This document shows, in pieces, positions 35,451-44,020 of a DNA stretch of 64,000 bases. Both the position numbers and the translations under genes were made by a program. The DNA is taken from positions 444,853-508,852 of the forward strand of contig CAYROO010000002.1 in assembly GCA_964425915.1 (NCBI GenBank), written 5' to 3'. This DNA is from Polycyclovorans sp964425915 (lineage in GTDB: Bacteria; Pseudomonadota; Gammaproteobacteria; Nevskiales; Nevskiaceae). Numbering within the stretch: the first letter of the stretch is position 1; each line of letters opens with the position of its first letter. Under the pieces are notes generated by a model. It worked only from the letters and a program-made list of their open reading frames with translations. It did not search any database and was not told the DNA's origin.

Positions 35451-36532
35451 GCTGTTTCGGCGGCCTGCGGAGCGCCGTCCATGCCGCGGGCCCGGTGTAC
35501 GCCTTCCGAGGCCTTGAGGAAGGACTCGCGCTGTCCGCGCGGGTTGTAGTACTGCTTGTACCAGGTGCGCTGCTTCAGGAAGGCGCCATCCCCTTGCACG
35601 AACAAACCCTTGATGCAGGGCTGCTTGTGCTTCCACACCTCGAAATCCTGGGCGAACGCGGCCAGTGCGGCGTCTTGATAGCCCTTGGCGTGGGCGGCGT
35701 CCTCGGCGGTGGCCTTGGGCTGCCCGGTAGGCGATTTCACCAGCAGGTTGTGCCAGACATAGGTGCTGCCATCGTCCACCGGTGTATGGGCAATGATGAT
35801 CCAGGAATCGTACAGGCCGCTCATGCGGGTCAGCAGTAGGCTCGGACCGTGGTAGGTCGCCACCGTCTCCAGCAGCGGCCCGCCCTCGGCGATGAGGGTG
35901 CGGTGACCGCCGCCCATGCGCTGCACCACGTTGAAGCCGCGGATCTCGTTTTCGAAGTACTTGGTGCGGGAGCCGTGCACCGGGTCGAAATGGGCGACAT
36001 CGGTGATGTTGTCCATGATCTCCTGCGGGTGCGAGTGGATCATGCCGAGGTCGTCATAGCGGCCGATGACCCAGGCCGGGTCGTCCCACTCCGGGATGCT
36101 CGGCAGTTCGTAGTCGGGCTCACCGCCTTCCGGGTCGTGCCAGACGAAGACCGCGCCGAGATGTTCCTTCACCTTCCAGGCGCGCACTTTGGCGGCGGGC
36201 GGAATCGGGCCATTCGAGTACGGAATATGGTTGCACTTGCCATCCGGGCCGAAGCGCCAGGCGTGGTAGGGACAGCGGATCGAGTCTCCCTCGACCGGCC
36301 CGTCCTGCGCCACATAGCTGGTGCTGTTGCGGGCAAGGTGGGTGCCCATGTGCGGACAGTAGGCGTCCAACAGGATCACCTTGCCACTGTCCTTGCCGCG
36401 ATAGAGGGCAAATTCCTGACCGAAGAAGCGCACGGCCTTGGGCTTGTCCGTGACCTCGGCGCTCTCGGCAACCATGAACCAGCCGCGCGGGAAGGTGAAT
36501 TCGCCGAGGCCGTAATCCTGGGTTGTGGCCAT
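35426..36532 (-). CDS. kshA: 3-ketosteroid 9alpha-hydroxylase oxygenase (Rieske)
   Basis: Rieske non-haem iron oxygenase of 368 residues that hydroxylates C9 of 1,4-androstadienedione-type substrates, which with KstD opens ring B. Rieske ligands: Cys59, His61 (CPHMGTH) and Cys87, His90 (CPYHAWRF). Mononuclear iron: Asn175, Asp178, His181, His186 in DNITDVAHFDPVHGS. The short KshA-type sequence and position beside hsaA and kstD support the assignment over generic Rieske enzymes. The partner reductase KshB is not next to it; a ferredoxin-NADP reductase gene occurs at 57802. Confidence 0.92.
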   Translation of the reverse strand: MATTQDYGLGEFTFPRGWFMVAESAEVTDKPKAVRFFGQEFALYRGKDSGKVILLDAYCPHMGTHLARNSTSYVAQDGPVEGDSIRCPYHAWRFGPDGKCNHIPYSNGPIPPAAKVRAWKVKEHLGAVFVWHDPEGGEPDYELPSIPEWDDPAWVIGRYDDLGMIHSHPQEIMDNITDVAHFDPVHGSRTKYFENEIRGFNVVQRMGGGHRTLIAEGGPLLETVATYHGPSLLLTRMSGLYDSWIIIAHTPVDDGSTYVWHNLLVKSPTGQPKATAEDAAHAKGYQDAALAAFAQDFEVWKHKQPCIKGLFVQGDGAFLKQRTWYKQYYNPRGQRESFLKASEGVHRARGMDGAPQAAETAQPAEALG

Positions 36533-36842
36533 GCAATGACTCCGCTCTTGAGACGATGCATCCGGTCAGTCGCCGGAGGCTGAGAATGTTGTCGCGGACA
36601 CCTGTTTATGGGGCCCGGACCCTGGTCGGCAGTGTGTTGGTGGCCCCCGGGGGCTGCATCACCCGTTTGAGTGAACGCCGACGCGGCGATCGCCAGCGAT
36701 TGGGGCTTCACTTGTCCCACTTTGTCTTGTTACTCATTTCGGACGATGTTGCGCTTGCGCTTTCCTGCGGAAATTGCAACCCGATCCCATCCCGGATGGC
36801 CGTCCCTGGCGGGCATCCCTGCGACCTTAAGAGGAGCGCATC
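36533..36842. promoter_or_regulatory. divergent kshA/hsaA control region
   Basis: 310 bases without a credible ORF separate kshA (minus) and hsaA (plus), so both promoters should be here. The hsaA Shine-Dalgarno AAGAGGAG ends just before its ATG. The stretch TTTGTCTTGTTACTC (about 36720) is the least GC-rich part and the likeliest promoter site. A GC-only 12-bp palindrome at 36643-36654 is probably chance. No known steroid-regulator operator is recognisable. Confidence 0.5.
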
Positions 36843-38036
36843 ATGCAGGCGAGCAGCGCGAAAACCGTCCCCATCAGCCCGGAAGTCCTGGTCCAGCGGG
36901 CACGCGCCCTGGCCCCCAAGTTGGCCGAGCGCGCCGAAGCGGCCAATGCCGCACGCGCCATTCCCAAAGAGACCATCGCCGACATGCAGGCGGCGGGCTT
37001 CTTCGAAGTCCTCAAGCCGAAGAAGTACGGCGGCTACGAGATGGATCCGCAGGTGTTTTACGACGTGCAGATGGAACTGGCCAAGGGCTGCATGTCCACC
37101 GCCTGGGTCTACGGCGTGGTGGGCGTGCACAACTGGCAGATCGCGCTGTTTGATCCGCGCGCGGCCGAGGATGTCTGGGGCGGCGGTGATCACTCGGTGC
37201 TGATCGCCTCCACCTACATGCCCAAAGGGCAGGTGACGCCGGTCGAGGGCGGCTTCCGCTTCAGTGGGCGCTGGGGCTTTTCCAGCGGCATCGAGCACTG
37301 TGACTGGGTGTTCCTCGGTGGCCTGATCTTCAACGAGGGGCAGCCCCCGGAGTACCGCACCTTCCTGTTGCCGAAGTCGGACTTCAAGGTGGTGGACACC
37401 TGGCATACCATGGGGCTCAAGGCCACCGGTTCCAACGACATCGTCGTCGAGGATGTGTTCGTCCCCGATTACCGTACCCACAAGGCCAGCGACGGCTTCA
37501 TGGGCACCAACCCGGGCCGCGAGACCTTCACGGCACCGCTGTACAAGCTGCCGTTCGGGCAGATCTTCGTGCGCGCGGTGTCGACGGCCGCCATTGGTGG
37601 CCTTGAAGGCATGGTGCAGTGCTTCAAGGAGTTTGGCGGCAACTGGACCGGCAACATGGGCGCCAAGACCTCCGAACAGGTGCCGGCGCAGATGGCGATC
37701 GCCAATGCCAGCGTGGCGGCCGACGAGATGCGTCTGGCGCTGGACCGCAACTTCAGTGAGCTGATGGACGCCGCCAAGAAGGGCGAGAGCATCGATGTGG
37801 AGCGCCGCCTGCACTTCCGCTATCAGGCGGCGCAGGTGGTGGATCGCTGCTGCGAACAGGCCTACAAGCTGCACTCCGCCTGCGGCGGACGCGGCATCTT
37901 CACCGACTTCCCGCTGGTGCGCTTCTTCACCGACATCCTGTCGGCGCGGGCGCATTACGCCAACAACCCGGACATCTTCGGTCGCAACTACGGCGGCGTG
38001 ATGCTGGGCCGCGAGAACACCGACTTCTTCATCTGA
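36843..38036 (+). CDS. hsaA: 3-hydroxy-9,10-seconandrostatrienedione 4-hydroxylase, oxygenase component
   Basis: Flavin-dependent monooxygenase with acyl-CoA-dehydrogenase fold, 397 residues, that hydroxylates the phenolic A ring (3-HSA to 3,4-DHSA) before meta-cleavage. Family features: AIPKETIADMQAAGFFEVLKPKKYGGYE is represented near residues 40-68, FSGRWGFSSGIEHCDW, GLKATGSNDIVVEDVFVP, and the C-terminal SACGGRGIF with YGGVMLG. Homologues: HsaA, TesA2, HpaH-type oxygenases. It needs FADH2 from a separate reductase (HsaB/TesA1), which I do not see nearby. Shine-Dalgarno AAGAGGAG. Confidence 0.92.
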   Translation: MQASSAKTVPISPEVLVQRARALAPKLAERAEAANAARAIPKETIADMQAAGFFEVLKPKKYGGYEMDPQVFYDVQMELAKGCMSTAWVYGVVGVHNWQIALFDPRAAEDVWGGGDHSVLIASTYMPKGQVTPVEGGFRFSGRWGFSSGIEHCDWVFLGGLIFNEGQPPEYRTFLLPKSDFKVVDTWHTMGLKATGSNDIVVEDVFVPDYRTHKASDGFMGTNPGRETFTAPLYKLPFGQIFVRAVSTAAIGGLEGMVQCFKEFGGNWTGNMGAKTSEQVPAQMAIANASVAADEMRLALDRNFSELMDAAKKGESIDVERRLHFRYQAAQVVDRCCEQAYKLHSACGGRGIFTDFPLVRFFTDILSARAHYANNPDIFGRNYGGVMLGRENTDFFI

Positions 38037-38060
38037 GCTCGCGACCACGGATCGCGATCC

Positions 38061-38088
38061 ACCCCTCTTTCGGCCACGGAAGAGGGGT
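38061..38088 (+). terminator. hairpin between hsaA and kstD
   Basis: ACCCCTCTT (38061-38069) and AAGAGGGGT (38080-38088) form a perfect 9-bp stem with a 10-base loop. It lies 25 bases after the hsaA stop. Only a weak T-rich tail (TCATTGTTT) follows, so it may be a partial terminator or an mRNA-stabilising hairpin that lets hsaA and kstD be expressed at different levels. Confidence 0.55.
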
Positions 38089-38111
38089 TCATTGTTTGGG
38101 AGGGCAGGACG

Positions 38112-39848
38112 ATGGGCATGAATGAACCCGCAGGCGGCTGGGACGCCGAGTTCGATGTGGTGGTGGTGGGCTCCGGCGCGGGCGGTATGACGGCTGCGCT
38201 GTGTGCCGCCGGCGAAGGCCTCAGCGCGCTCGTCATCGAGAAGTCCGAGTTCTATGGCGGCACTTCGGCGGTCTCGGGTGGCGGCATCTGGATCCCCTGC
38301 AATGACGACATCGCCCGCAACGGTGGTCAGGACTCCTACGAGGCGGCGCTGGGCTATGTGAAGCTGCTCACCGACGGTGAGGTGCCGGAGGCGCGCATCG
38401 CCGCCTATCTGCAGAACGCGCCGGAAATGGTGCGCCACCTGGCCCGGACCTTCGACGTCCGCTTCCGCAGCGTGCCGCTATATCCCGACTACTACCCGAA
38501 CAAGCCGGGCGGTATGGACGGGCACCGCTCGATGGAGCCGGTGGAGTTCAACGCCGCCCTGCTGGGCGAGGAGTTCGACCGTCAGCGCCCGCCCTTCAAG
38601 GGCACCCAGGTGATGGGGCGCTTGGCGATGAACCAGGTCGAGGCCCACACCCTGTTCACCAAGGGCAAGGGCTGGATCGGGCTCATCATGAAGATGATGC
38701 TGCGCTACTGGCTGGATCTGGGCTGGCGCTTCAAGACCAAGCGCGACCGCCGCATGACCCTGGGCCAGGCGCTGGTGGGTCAGCTGCGCTATGCCCTGAA
38801 GCAGCGGGACGTGCCGCTGTGGCTGAACACCGGTCTCACCGAGCTGGTTCAGGAACACGGTCGCGTCAGCGGCGTGGTGGCGGTGCGCGACGGCCGTCCG
38901 CTGCGCTTGCGCGCCCGCCGCGGCGTGGTGCTGGCCAGCGGCGGTTTTGAGTCCAATCAGCAGATGCGCGAGCAGTATCTGCCGCATCCCACCCGCGTCG
39001 AGTGGACCGGTGCGCCGCCGATCAATCATGGTGATGGCATCCGTGCCGGGCAGGCGCTGGGCGCCGGTCTCGGCTTCATGAACCTGGTGTGGGGTTCGCC
39101 CACCGTGCACGTGCCGGGCGCCAGTTCGCAGACCACCCTGTTCGTCGAGCGGGCGATGCCGCGCTGCGTCATCGTCAACCGTAAGGGGCAGCGCTTCGTC
39201 AACGAGGCGGCGGCCTATCCGGATGTGGTGACCGCCATGTACGCCGATGACGCCAAGGGCAACGGCGCGGTGCCGGCCTGGTTCATCTTCGATGCCCAGT
39301 TCCGCAAGAAATACCCAGCTGGCCTTTTCCTGCCCGGCCAGATGCAGCCGGACTCGGCGCTGCCCAAGGACTGGCTCGACAAGGTCTACTACCGCGCCGA
39401 CAGCCTGGCGGCGCTGGCCGCCAAGATCGGTGTCGACGCCCAAGGGCTGACCGCCACCGTCGAGCGCTTCAATGCGCATGCGGTGAAGGGCGAAGACCCC
39501 GACTTTCACAAGGGTGAAACGGCGATCGACCGCTACTACAGCGACCCCCAGAACCATCCCAATCCCTGCCTGGGGCCGCTCACCGACGGACCGTTCTACG
39601 CTATCCGATTGGACCCGGGCGAGATCGGCACCAAGGGCGGCCTGCTCACCGACCCACAGGCAAGGGTGCTGCGCGAGGACGGCAGCGTCATTGAGGGGCT
39701 TTACGCCACCGGCAACACCTCGGCCGCGGTGATGGGTAAGACCTATGCCGGGGCCGGCTCCACCCTGGGCCCGGCGATGACCTTCGGCTATCTCGCGGCG
39801 CGGGATCTGGCGCGACAGCCGGTGGCCGCACCCGCGGCGGCGGGCTAG
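38112..39848 (+). CDS. kstD: 3-ketosteroid dehydrogenase, FAD-dependent
   Basis: FAD flavoenzyme of 578 residues that desaturates ring A of 3-ketosteroids (delta1, or the related delta4-5alpha reaction). The dinucleotide motif VVVVGSGAGGMTAALCAA lies near residue 15, followed by EKSEFYGGTSAVSGGGIWIPCN, the hallmark of KstD/FRD2-type flavoproteins. The C-terminal PFYAIRLDPGEIGTKGG, GLYATGNTSAAVMG and AGAGSTLGPAMTFGY segments are also typical. The surrounding isomerase, kshA and hsaA genes support KstD (TesH); TesI-like specificity cannot be excluded by eye. Confidence 0.92.
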   Translation: MGMNEPAGGWDAEFDVVVVGSGAGGMTAALCAAGEGLSALVIEKSEFYGGTSAVSGGGIWIPCNDDIARNGGQDSYEAALGYVKLLTDGEVPEARIAAYLQNAPEMVRHLARTFDVRFRSVPLYPDYYPNKPGGMDGHRSMEPVEFNAALLGEEFDRQRPPFKGTQVMGRLAMNQVEAHTLFTKGKGWIGLIMKMMLRYWLDLGWRFKTKRDRRMTLGQALVGQLRYALKQRDVPLWLNTGLTELVQEHGRVSGVVAVRDGRPLRLRARRGVVLASGGFESNQQMREQYLPHPTRVEWTGAPPINHGDGIRAGQALGAGLGFMNLVWGSPTVHVPGASSQTTLFVERAMPRCVIVNRKGQRFVNEAAAYPDVVTAMYADDAKGNGAVPAWFIFDAQFRKKYPAGLFLPGQMQPDSALPKDWLDKVYYRADSLAALAAKIGVDAQGLTATVERFNAHAVKGEDPDFHKGETAIDRYYSDPQNHPNPCLGPLTDGPFYAIRLDPGEIGTKGGLLTDPQARVLREDGSVIEGLYATGNTSAAVMGKTYAGAGSTLGPAMTFGYLAARDLARQPVAAPAAAG

Positions 39849-40471
39849 GCAAGCGCCGCCTCGGCGGCGCCATCCAGGGGCAGTTCCAGGCTGTTGAGCA
39901 GGCCGGCCAGCATGGCGTAGTGCCCGACCAGCATCGTCAGCTCGATCATTTGTGCCGCCGGCAGCCAGGCGCTGAGTGCACCCCAGGTGTCGGCATCCAG
40001 CCTGTGTCCATCCAGCAGCTGATCGGTCGCCAGCAGCAACAGCTGCTCTTGTGGGCGCCATCCCGGCGATGACGGGCCGTCGGCCACGCGCCGGATGTCG
40101 TCACGGCTGAGCCCCTCCCGCAGTCCAATGGCTACGTGCTGCCCCCACTCGTAGCGGCAACGGCAGCGCCAGCCCACCCGAAGAATCACCAGCTCGGTGT
40201 GTCGGCGCTGGAGGCTGCCGTACGGCATGAGGCGTGCGGCAAAGCGTAGCCAAGGCCAGAACAAGCGCGGGTTGCGTGCCAGCACGGCGAACAGGGCGGG
40301 CACCTCGTCGTGACCGGTGCGGCGCCGGGCCGCACGCCGGCCCAGCGCAAACAGAATCCGCAGCGGCAGACTCCATTGGTCAGGGCGGCTCGGTGGCAGG
40401 CGAGCGGATTGGGCCGGGAGCCAACCGCCTGCCGGCTGCAATACCGACAGGGGGGGGTCATTGCAGGGCAT
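39845..40471 (-). CDS. carboxymuconolactone decarboxylase/AhpD-like protein
   Basis: All-helical CMD-family protein of 208 residues. The motif RRHTELVILRVGWRCRCRYEWGQHVAIGLREGL is represented at about residues 90-122; its Glu, Cys and His match the AhpD-type active site, though the classic CxxC is here CRCRYEW. Members are peroxidases or decarboxylases, and many have unknown roles. Last gene of the CocE/SDR/DUF1302/DUF1329 operon, overlapping DUF1329 by 14 bases and ending in a 4-base convergent overlap with kstD. The N-terminal 35 residues are poorly conserved, so a later start is possible. Confidence 0.8.
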   Translation of the reverse strand: MPCNDPPLSVLQPAGGWLPAQSARLPPSRPDQWSLPLRILFALGRRAARRRTGHDEVPALFAVLARNPRLFWPWLRFAARLMPYGSLQRRHTELVILRVGWRCRCRYEWGQHVAIGLREGLSRDDIRRVADGPSSPGWRPQEQLLLLATDQLLDGHRLDADTWGALSAWLPAAQMIELTMLVGHYAMLAGLLNSLELPLDGAAEAALA

Positions 40472-41807
40472 GGCGCATCACGTTGCCGGTGTCGAAATGG
40501 GATAGCGGAAAATCCATCTCCTTGATCATCTCGTCCTCATTGTCCAAGGCCATCGCCAGATAGCGCTCGGATGTCAGGTCGTAGACGGTTTCCAGCGCTG
40601 CGCCGAAGATGCCCTTGTCGTACGCCTGAAAGGCGTGGGCTTCCTGCCATCGCCATAAGGCGCCACGGTTGTCATAGAGGTCGACCAGTACGATCTGCCA
40701 GGTGTCTTCGTCGATGTAAAAGACGCGGCGTGCGTAAAGGTGTGAAGTCGTGGGCTTGACCTCGGCCTCCACGACCCAGACGCGGTGGCGCTCGTAGCGC
40801 AGCACGTCGGGATTGATGTGGCTCTTGTGGACGATGTCGGTGTATTTCAGCTGGTCCGAGTGCACCCGGTAGGCGTTGTACGGCACGATCATTTCGCGCT
40901 TGCCGAGCAGTTTCCAGGTGTAACGATCGGTGGCGCCATTGAAGGTGTCGGTCTGGTCGTTGGTGCGCAGGCCGTCAGCTGCCTGTCCAGGGTTGTCGTA
41001 GGCCACGCTCGGTGCGCGGCGCAGTCTGCGTTGACCGCCGTTATAGGCCCAGACGCGGCGCGCCTCCTTCACTTGGTCCATGGTCTCGTGGATGAGGCCG
41101 ATGGTACCCGCCAACCGCGGAGGCGCCAGCGTGACCTGCAAGAAGTAGATCGCCACATTGTCGAGCGATTCTGGCGTGGTGTCGGGCTGGCTGTATTCGA
41201 ATCGCACGTCCTCACGCAACTTGGCCGCCATGTAGCTGCCATCCGGCATCACCGGGAACTGGTTGTTGTAGCGACGGCCGCCGATGCCGCGGTATCGCAG
41301 CTTGTGATTCCAGATGGGCTCGACCCCGCTCTTGGGAATGGGGAAGGGGATACCGATCGCGGCGCCAGCAATGCCTTCGCCGTTGCTGATCAGCTCGGCT
41401 TCCAGCGCGTTGCGCCGAGTGGCGGCATTGACGAAGTCGGGCGTTGCGGCTGTTCGGTGACTGGGATAGACGTCGATGCGATAGCTGGCATAGCGCTCGA
41501 GCATGGCCTGCTGACCCGCCGACAGGAGCGGGCGGTATGCATCCAGATTGTCACCCGTGATCTGGAACAGTGGCGTCTCGTCGGCGAATGGGTCGCAATA
41601 GCGATGACCCTCACCCTGGTAGCAGGGGGGTGCGGTGGTGAGCCCGCCGGTCCAGGCGGGGATGCTGCCGTCGGCGTTTCCGGCGGTCTCGCCGCCCTGC
41701 GGGGTGAGGTCACGGCCGAGACGTTCCGCCTGTTCGGGTGGGACGGCGGCATGGAGGGTTGCGTTGCTGGCGAAGGCCAGCAGCAGAAGAGCAAGTGATC
41801 GCATCAT
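40458..41807 (-). CDS. DUF1329 exported protein
   Basis: Periplasmic/outer-membrane-associated protein of 449 residues with a signal peptide (LALLLLAFASNATLHAA). Family landmarks of DUF1329: LTPQGGETAGNADGSIPAWTGG near the N-terminus, GIPFPIPKSGVEPIWNHKLRYRG around residue 145-170, and the C-terminal RVFYIDEDTWQIVLVDLYDNRG. It is related to LolA-type lipid-binding folds and nearly always accompanies DUF1302. Start set at the first of two ATGs before RSLALL. Encoded 29 bases after the DUF1302 gene; probable partner in moving a hydrophobic compound across the envelope (inference). Confidence 0.9.
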   Translation of the reverse strand: MMRSLALLLLAFASNATLHAAVPPEQAERLGRDLTPQGGETAGNADGSIPAWTGGLTTAPPCYQGEGHRYCDPFADETPLFQITGDNLDAYRPLLSAGQQAMLERYASYRIDVYPSHRTAATPDFVNAATRRNALEAELISNGEGIAGAAIGIPFPIPKSGVEPIWNHKLRYRGIGGRRYNNQFPVMPDGSYMAAKLREDVRFEYSQPDTTPESLDNVAIYFLQVTLAPPRLAGTIGLIHETMDQVKEARRVWAYNGGQRRLRRAPSVAYDNPGQAADGLRTNDQTDTFNGATDRYTWKLLGKREMIVPYNAYRVHSDQLKYTDIVHKSHINPDVLRYERHRVWVVEAEVKPTTSHLYARRVFYIDEDTWQIVLVDLYDNRGALWRWQEAHAFQAYDKGIFGAALETVYDLTSERYLAMALDNEDEMIKEMDFPLSHFDTGNVMRHALQ

Positions 41808-41836
41808 GATGAGGTCCAGACGAAAGATGTGGGGGC

Positions 41837-44020
41837 TCAGAACTGGTAGCCGAGCCACAGCAGGAGGTTGTCGCGGTCGCGCAGCGGATCGCGCTTGCCG
41901 CCGCCGGTGTAGACGGTGTAGCGGAGCTCGCCGAGCCAGGTCGATTGGTAGTCCCATCGCACACCGGTAAGGATCTGCTTGCGCCCTTCAATGAAGTTCA
42001 TGCCGAGCCCGGGCGAGACCCCTTCGACGTCGTGGAAAAATGCAGTCAGGAACTCGATATTGGCGCCGAACAGCAGGTTGTCGTAGCGGCTCATCAACAC
42101 CGCCCGATAGCCCCAGGAGTACTCGGTGCCGAAGCTGCTGGGATCCTGTGGCGAGGGGTTCTGACGCATCTGCGGATCGGAGACATTGGTCGACGGATCG
42201 TTGGGGTCGCTGCGCACATCACGCGGATTGATTCCGGTTCGCCCGTCGCCGCCGCTGGAAATGTGGGCATCGGCAGCGCCGCCCATGAACTGCAGCTCGG
42301 AAAGCTCGGGGAAATCGAGCACGTGGGTCATGCCGACTTCCATCAAGGCGAAGATCTGGCTGGCGCCGATGGGGTTGGAGCTGCCGAACACACGCAGTAG
42401 GGTCATGCCCAACTGGCCGACCCCCATGCGCTCGAAACCCGGGATATACATGCCCGGGGTCGGCGCCACGCCGCGGTAATTGGTCTGCACGAAGTCCGGG
42501 GTGGCGCTACGGCGTCCGGGAATGGTGGCGACGGCCACCGAGTAGTCGGATTCCGGCAGCGCCGGTTGCAGGGCAGCGAGCACCAGGTCGATCGGGTGAA
42601 TCTGCAGCGGTAGGTTCTCGCGGAACGCGTACTCGCCCGACAGGGCGTACGCGCCGACCGTGGTGTTAAAGGACAGTCCCCACATGCGGATGTCCTCCGG
42701 GTACTCGACGAACAGGGTCGCGGTGTCCAGTGGCAAGGCTTCGCGAGACGCTGGCAAGAACGGCCCGCCGGTCAAAACCGCCAGCAGGTTGGTGGGCGGA
42801 ATACCGCAGGCGGCGATCAGCGCAATCCCATTGGTGATCGGGTTGCCGGTGTTGGAGGGCACGCAGGTTCCGTCAGCGGCGTTGATGCTGGCGCTCGGGA
42901 CGCGGGAGTGATAGTTGGCGAAATACAAGCCGAACTCGGTACCGCCGTTGAGCTCGTCAGCGAACACGCGCAGCGCCGCACCATACTGGCCGCCATCTTC
43001 AGGTTCCCGGTCGGGCAGCCTTTGCACGGTGCGGCTGGCCGTGGAGCCGAGCGCGGCGGCCGGGTCATCGGGGTTGTCCACCGGCCGGTAACGACCTTCG
43101 GGATCTTCCGGCGCCTTGCCGAGAGACAGCATGGCGAAGTGGCCGCCGTCGCCGACGAAGTCCGTGGTCGAGAAGAAGCTGCCGACGGGATCAATGGTGA
43201 CCGGCCGCCAATCGTACTGATAGAAAACCTCCAGGTTGATGCCGTTACCGATTTCGCTGTTGAGCACCGCCATACCGACCGGCTCAAACAGCTCCTTGAT
43301 GTCGAAGCCCGGCAGGCGCAGCAGTGCCGCGTTCGGTGGATTGAAGGCACTCAGACTGTTGAGGGCGAGGAAGGCGCTCTCACCCCAATTGAGGACTTGA
43401 TTGCCCAGTTTGAAAGTGGCGTAGCGATCTCCGATCTCGAAGTTGTGGCTGATGAAGTAGTCGAGCAGCCGCAGGTCGGATCCGATGGTGCTGCGGCCGC
43501 TGCGCGGGAACGGGCTGGTAGGCGCGCGCAGCGTCGTATCGGGGTGGCGCTGGGTGAGCCCCTCATAGCGCTCGTCGAAGAAATAAAGGCCGCGCACGAA
43601 AATGCGGGTGTCCTCCCAGTTCAACGACAGATCGGTGGTCAACTTGGCAGTGGCGTGGACAATGTCGTGACGATCGAAGTTGAGGTTGCCGTCGTCGCCA
43701 TTGACCGAGAACGTCCCAGGCGCATCAATCGCGCGCTGGTTGCCGACACCGCCATCATCGGTGGTGCAGGTGTCCCCGCGGAACCGCAGATTGGGGTCAC
43801 CGTCTGCCGACACCCGCCGTACGCATAGGCCGGGTGTCGCGTTGCTGATGCCGATGAGGTCGGAATCACGGTCCTGCATACGCATCAGGGCGCCGATGGT
43901 GATGAGGTTGTTGACGCGCACATCGGCACCCGCGAGCTTGAAGTCGACGGCACTTGCCGCGGTGGCTGTGATACAGCCCAGCAGCAGTCCAAGGATGCGG
44001 AAGCGAAGTTCAGATGCCAT
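41837..44020 (-). CDS. DUF1302 outer-membrane protein
   Basis: Protein of 727 residues with a signal peptide ending near ASA (residue 24) and a beta-rich chain ending in Phe (LLLWLGYQF), the usual outer-membrane beta-barrel terminus. DUF1302 features include FKLGNQVLNWGESAFL and LNSLSAFNPPNAALLRLPGFDIKELFEPVG around residues 205-255. Such proteins occur with DUF1329 and lipid/aromatic catabolism genes and are thought to form outer-membrane channels. Strong AGGAGGAG before the ATG; overlaps the upstream SDR by 11 bases. Substrate unknown; a sterol ester or other lipid is a context guess. Confidence 0.9.
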   Translation of the reverse strand: MASELRFRILGLLLGCITATAASAVDFKLAGADVRVNNLITIGALMRMQDRDSDLIGISNATPGLCVRRVSADGDPNLRFRGDTCTTDDGGVGNQRAIDAPGTFSVNGDDGNLNFDRHDIVHATAKLTTDLSLNWEDTRIFVRGLYFFDERYEGLTQRHPDTTLRAPTSPFPRSGRSTIGSDLRLLDYFISHNFEIGDRYATFKLGNQVLNWGESAFLALNSLSAFNPPNAALLRLPGFDIKELFEPVGMAVLNSEIGNGINLEVFYQYDWRPVTIDPVGSFFSTTDFVGDGGHFAMLSLGKAPEDPEGRYRPVDNPDDPAAALGSTASRTVQRLPDREPEDGGQYGAALRVFADELNGGTEFGLYFANYHSRVPSASINAADGTCVPSNTGNPITNGIALIAACGIPPTNLLAVLTGGPFLPASREALPLDTATLFVEYPEDIRMWGLSFNTTVGAYALSGEYAFRENLPLQIHPIDLVLAALQPALPESDYSVAVATIPGRRSATPDFVQTNYRGVAPTPGMYIPGFERMGVGQLGMTLLRVFGSSNPIGASQIFALMEVGMTHVLDFPELSELQFMGGAADAHISSGGDGRTGINPRDVRSDPNDPSTNVSDPQMRQNPSPQDPSSFGTEYSWGYRAVLMSRYDNLLFGANIEFLTAFFHDVEGVSPGLGMNFIEGRKQILTGVRWDYQSTWLGELRYTVYTGGGKRDPLRDRDNLLLWLGYQF

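Noticed and set aside
36643..36654. Perfect palindrome GCCCCCGGGGGC upstream of hsaA
   Set aside because: Composed only of G and C, expected often by chance at this GC content, and not positioned relative to a visible promoter.
36708..40061. Long minus-strand frames (576 and 527 codons) opposite hsaA and kstD
   Set aside because: They are out-of-frame mirrors of clear hsaA and kstD codons, His/Gly/Ala-rich with no motif and no ribosome site.
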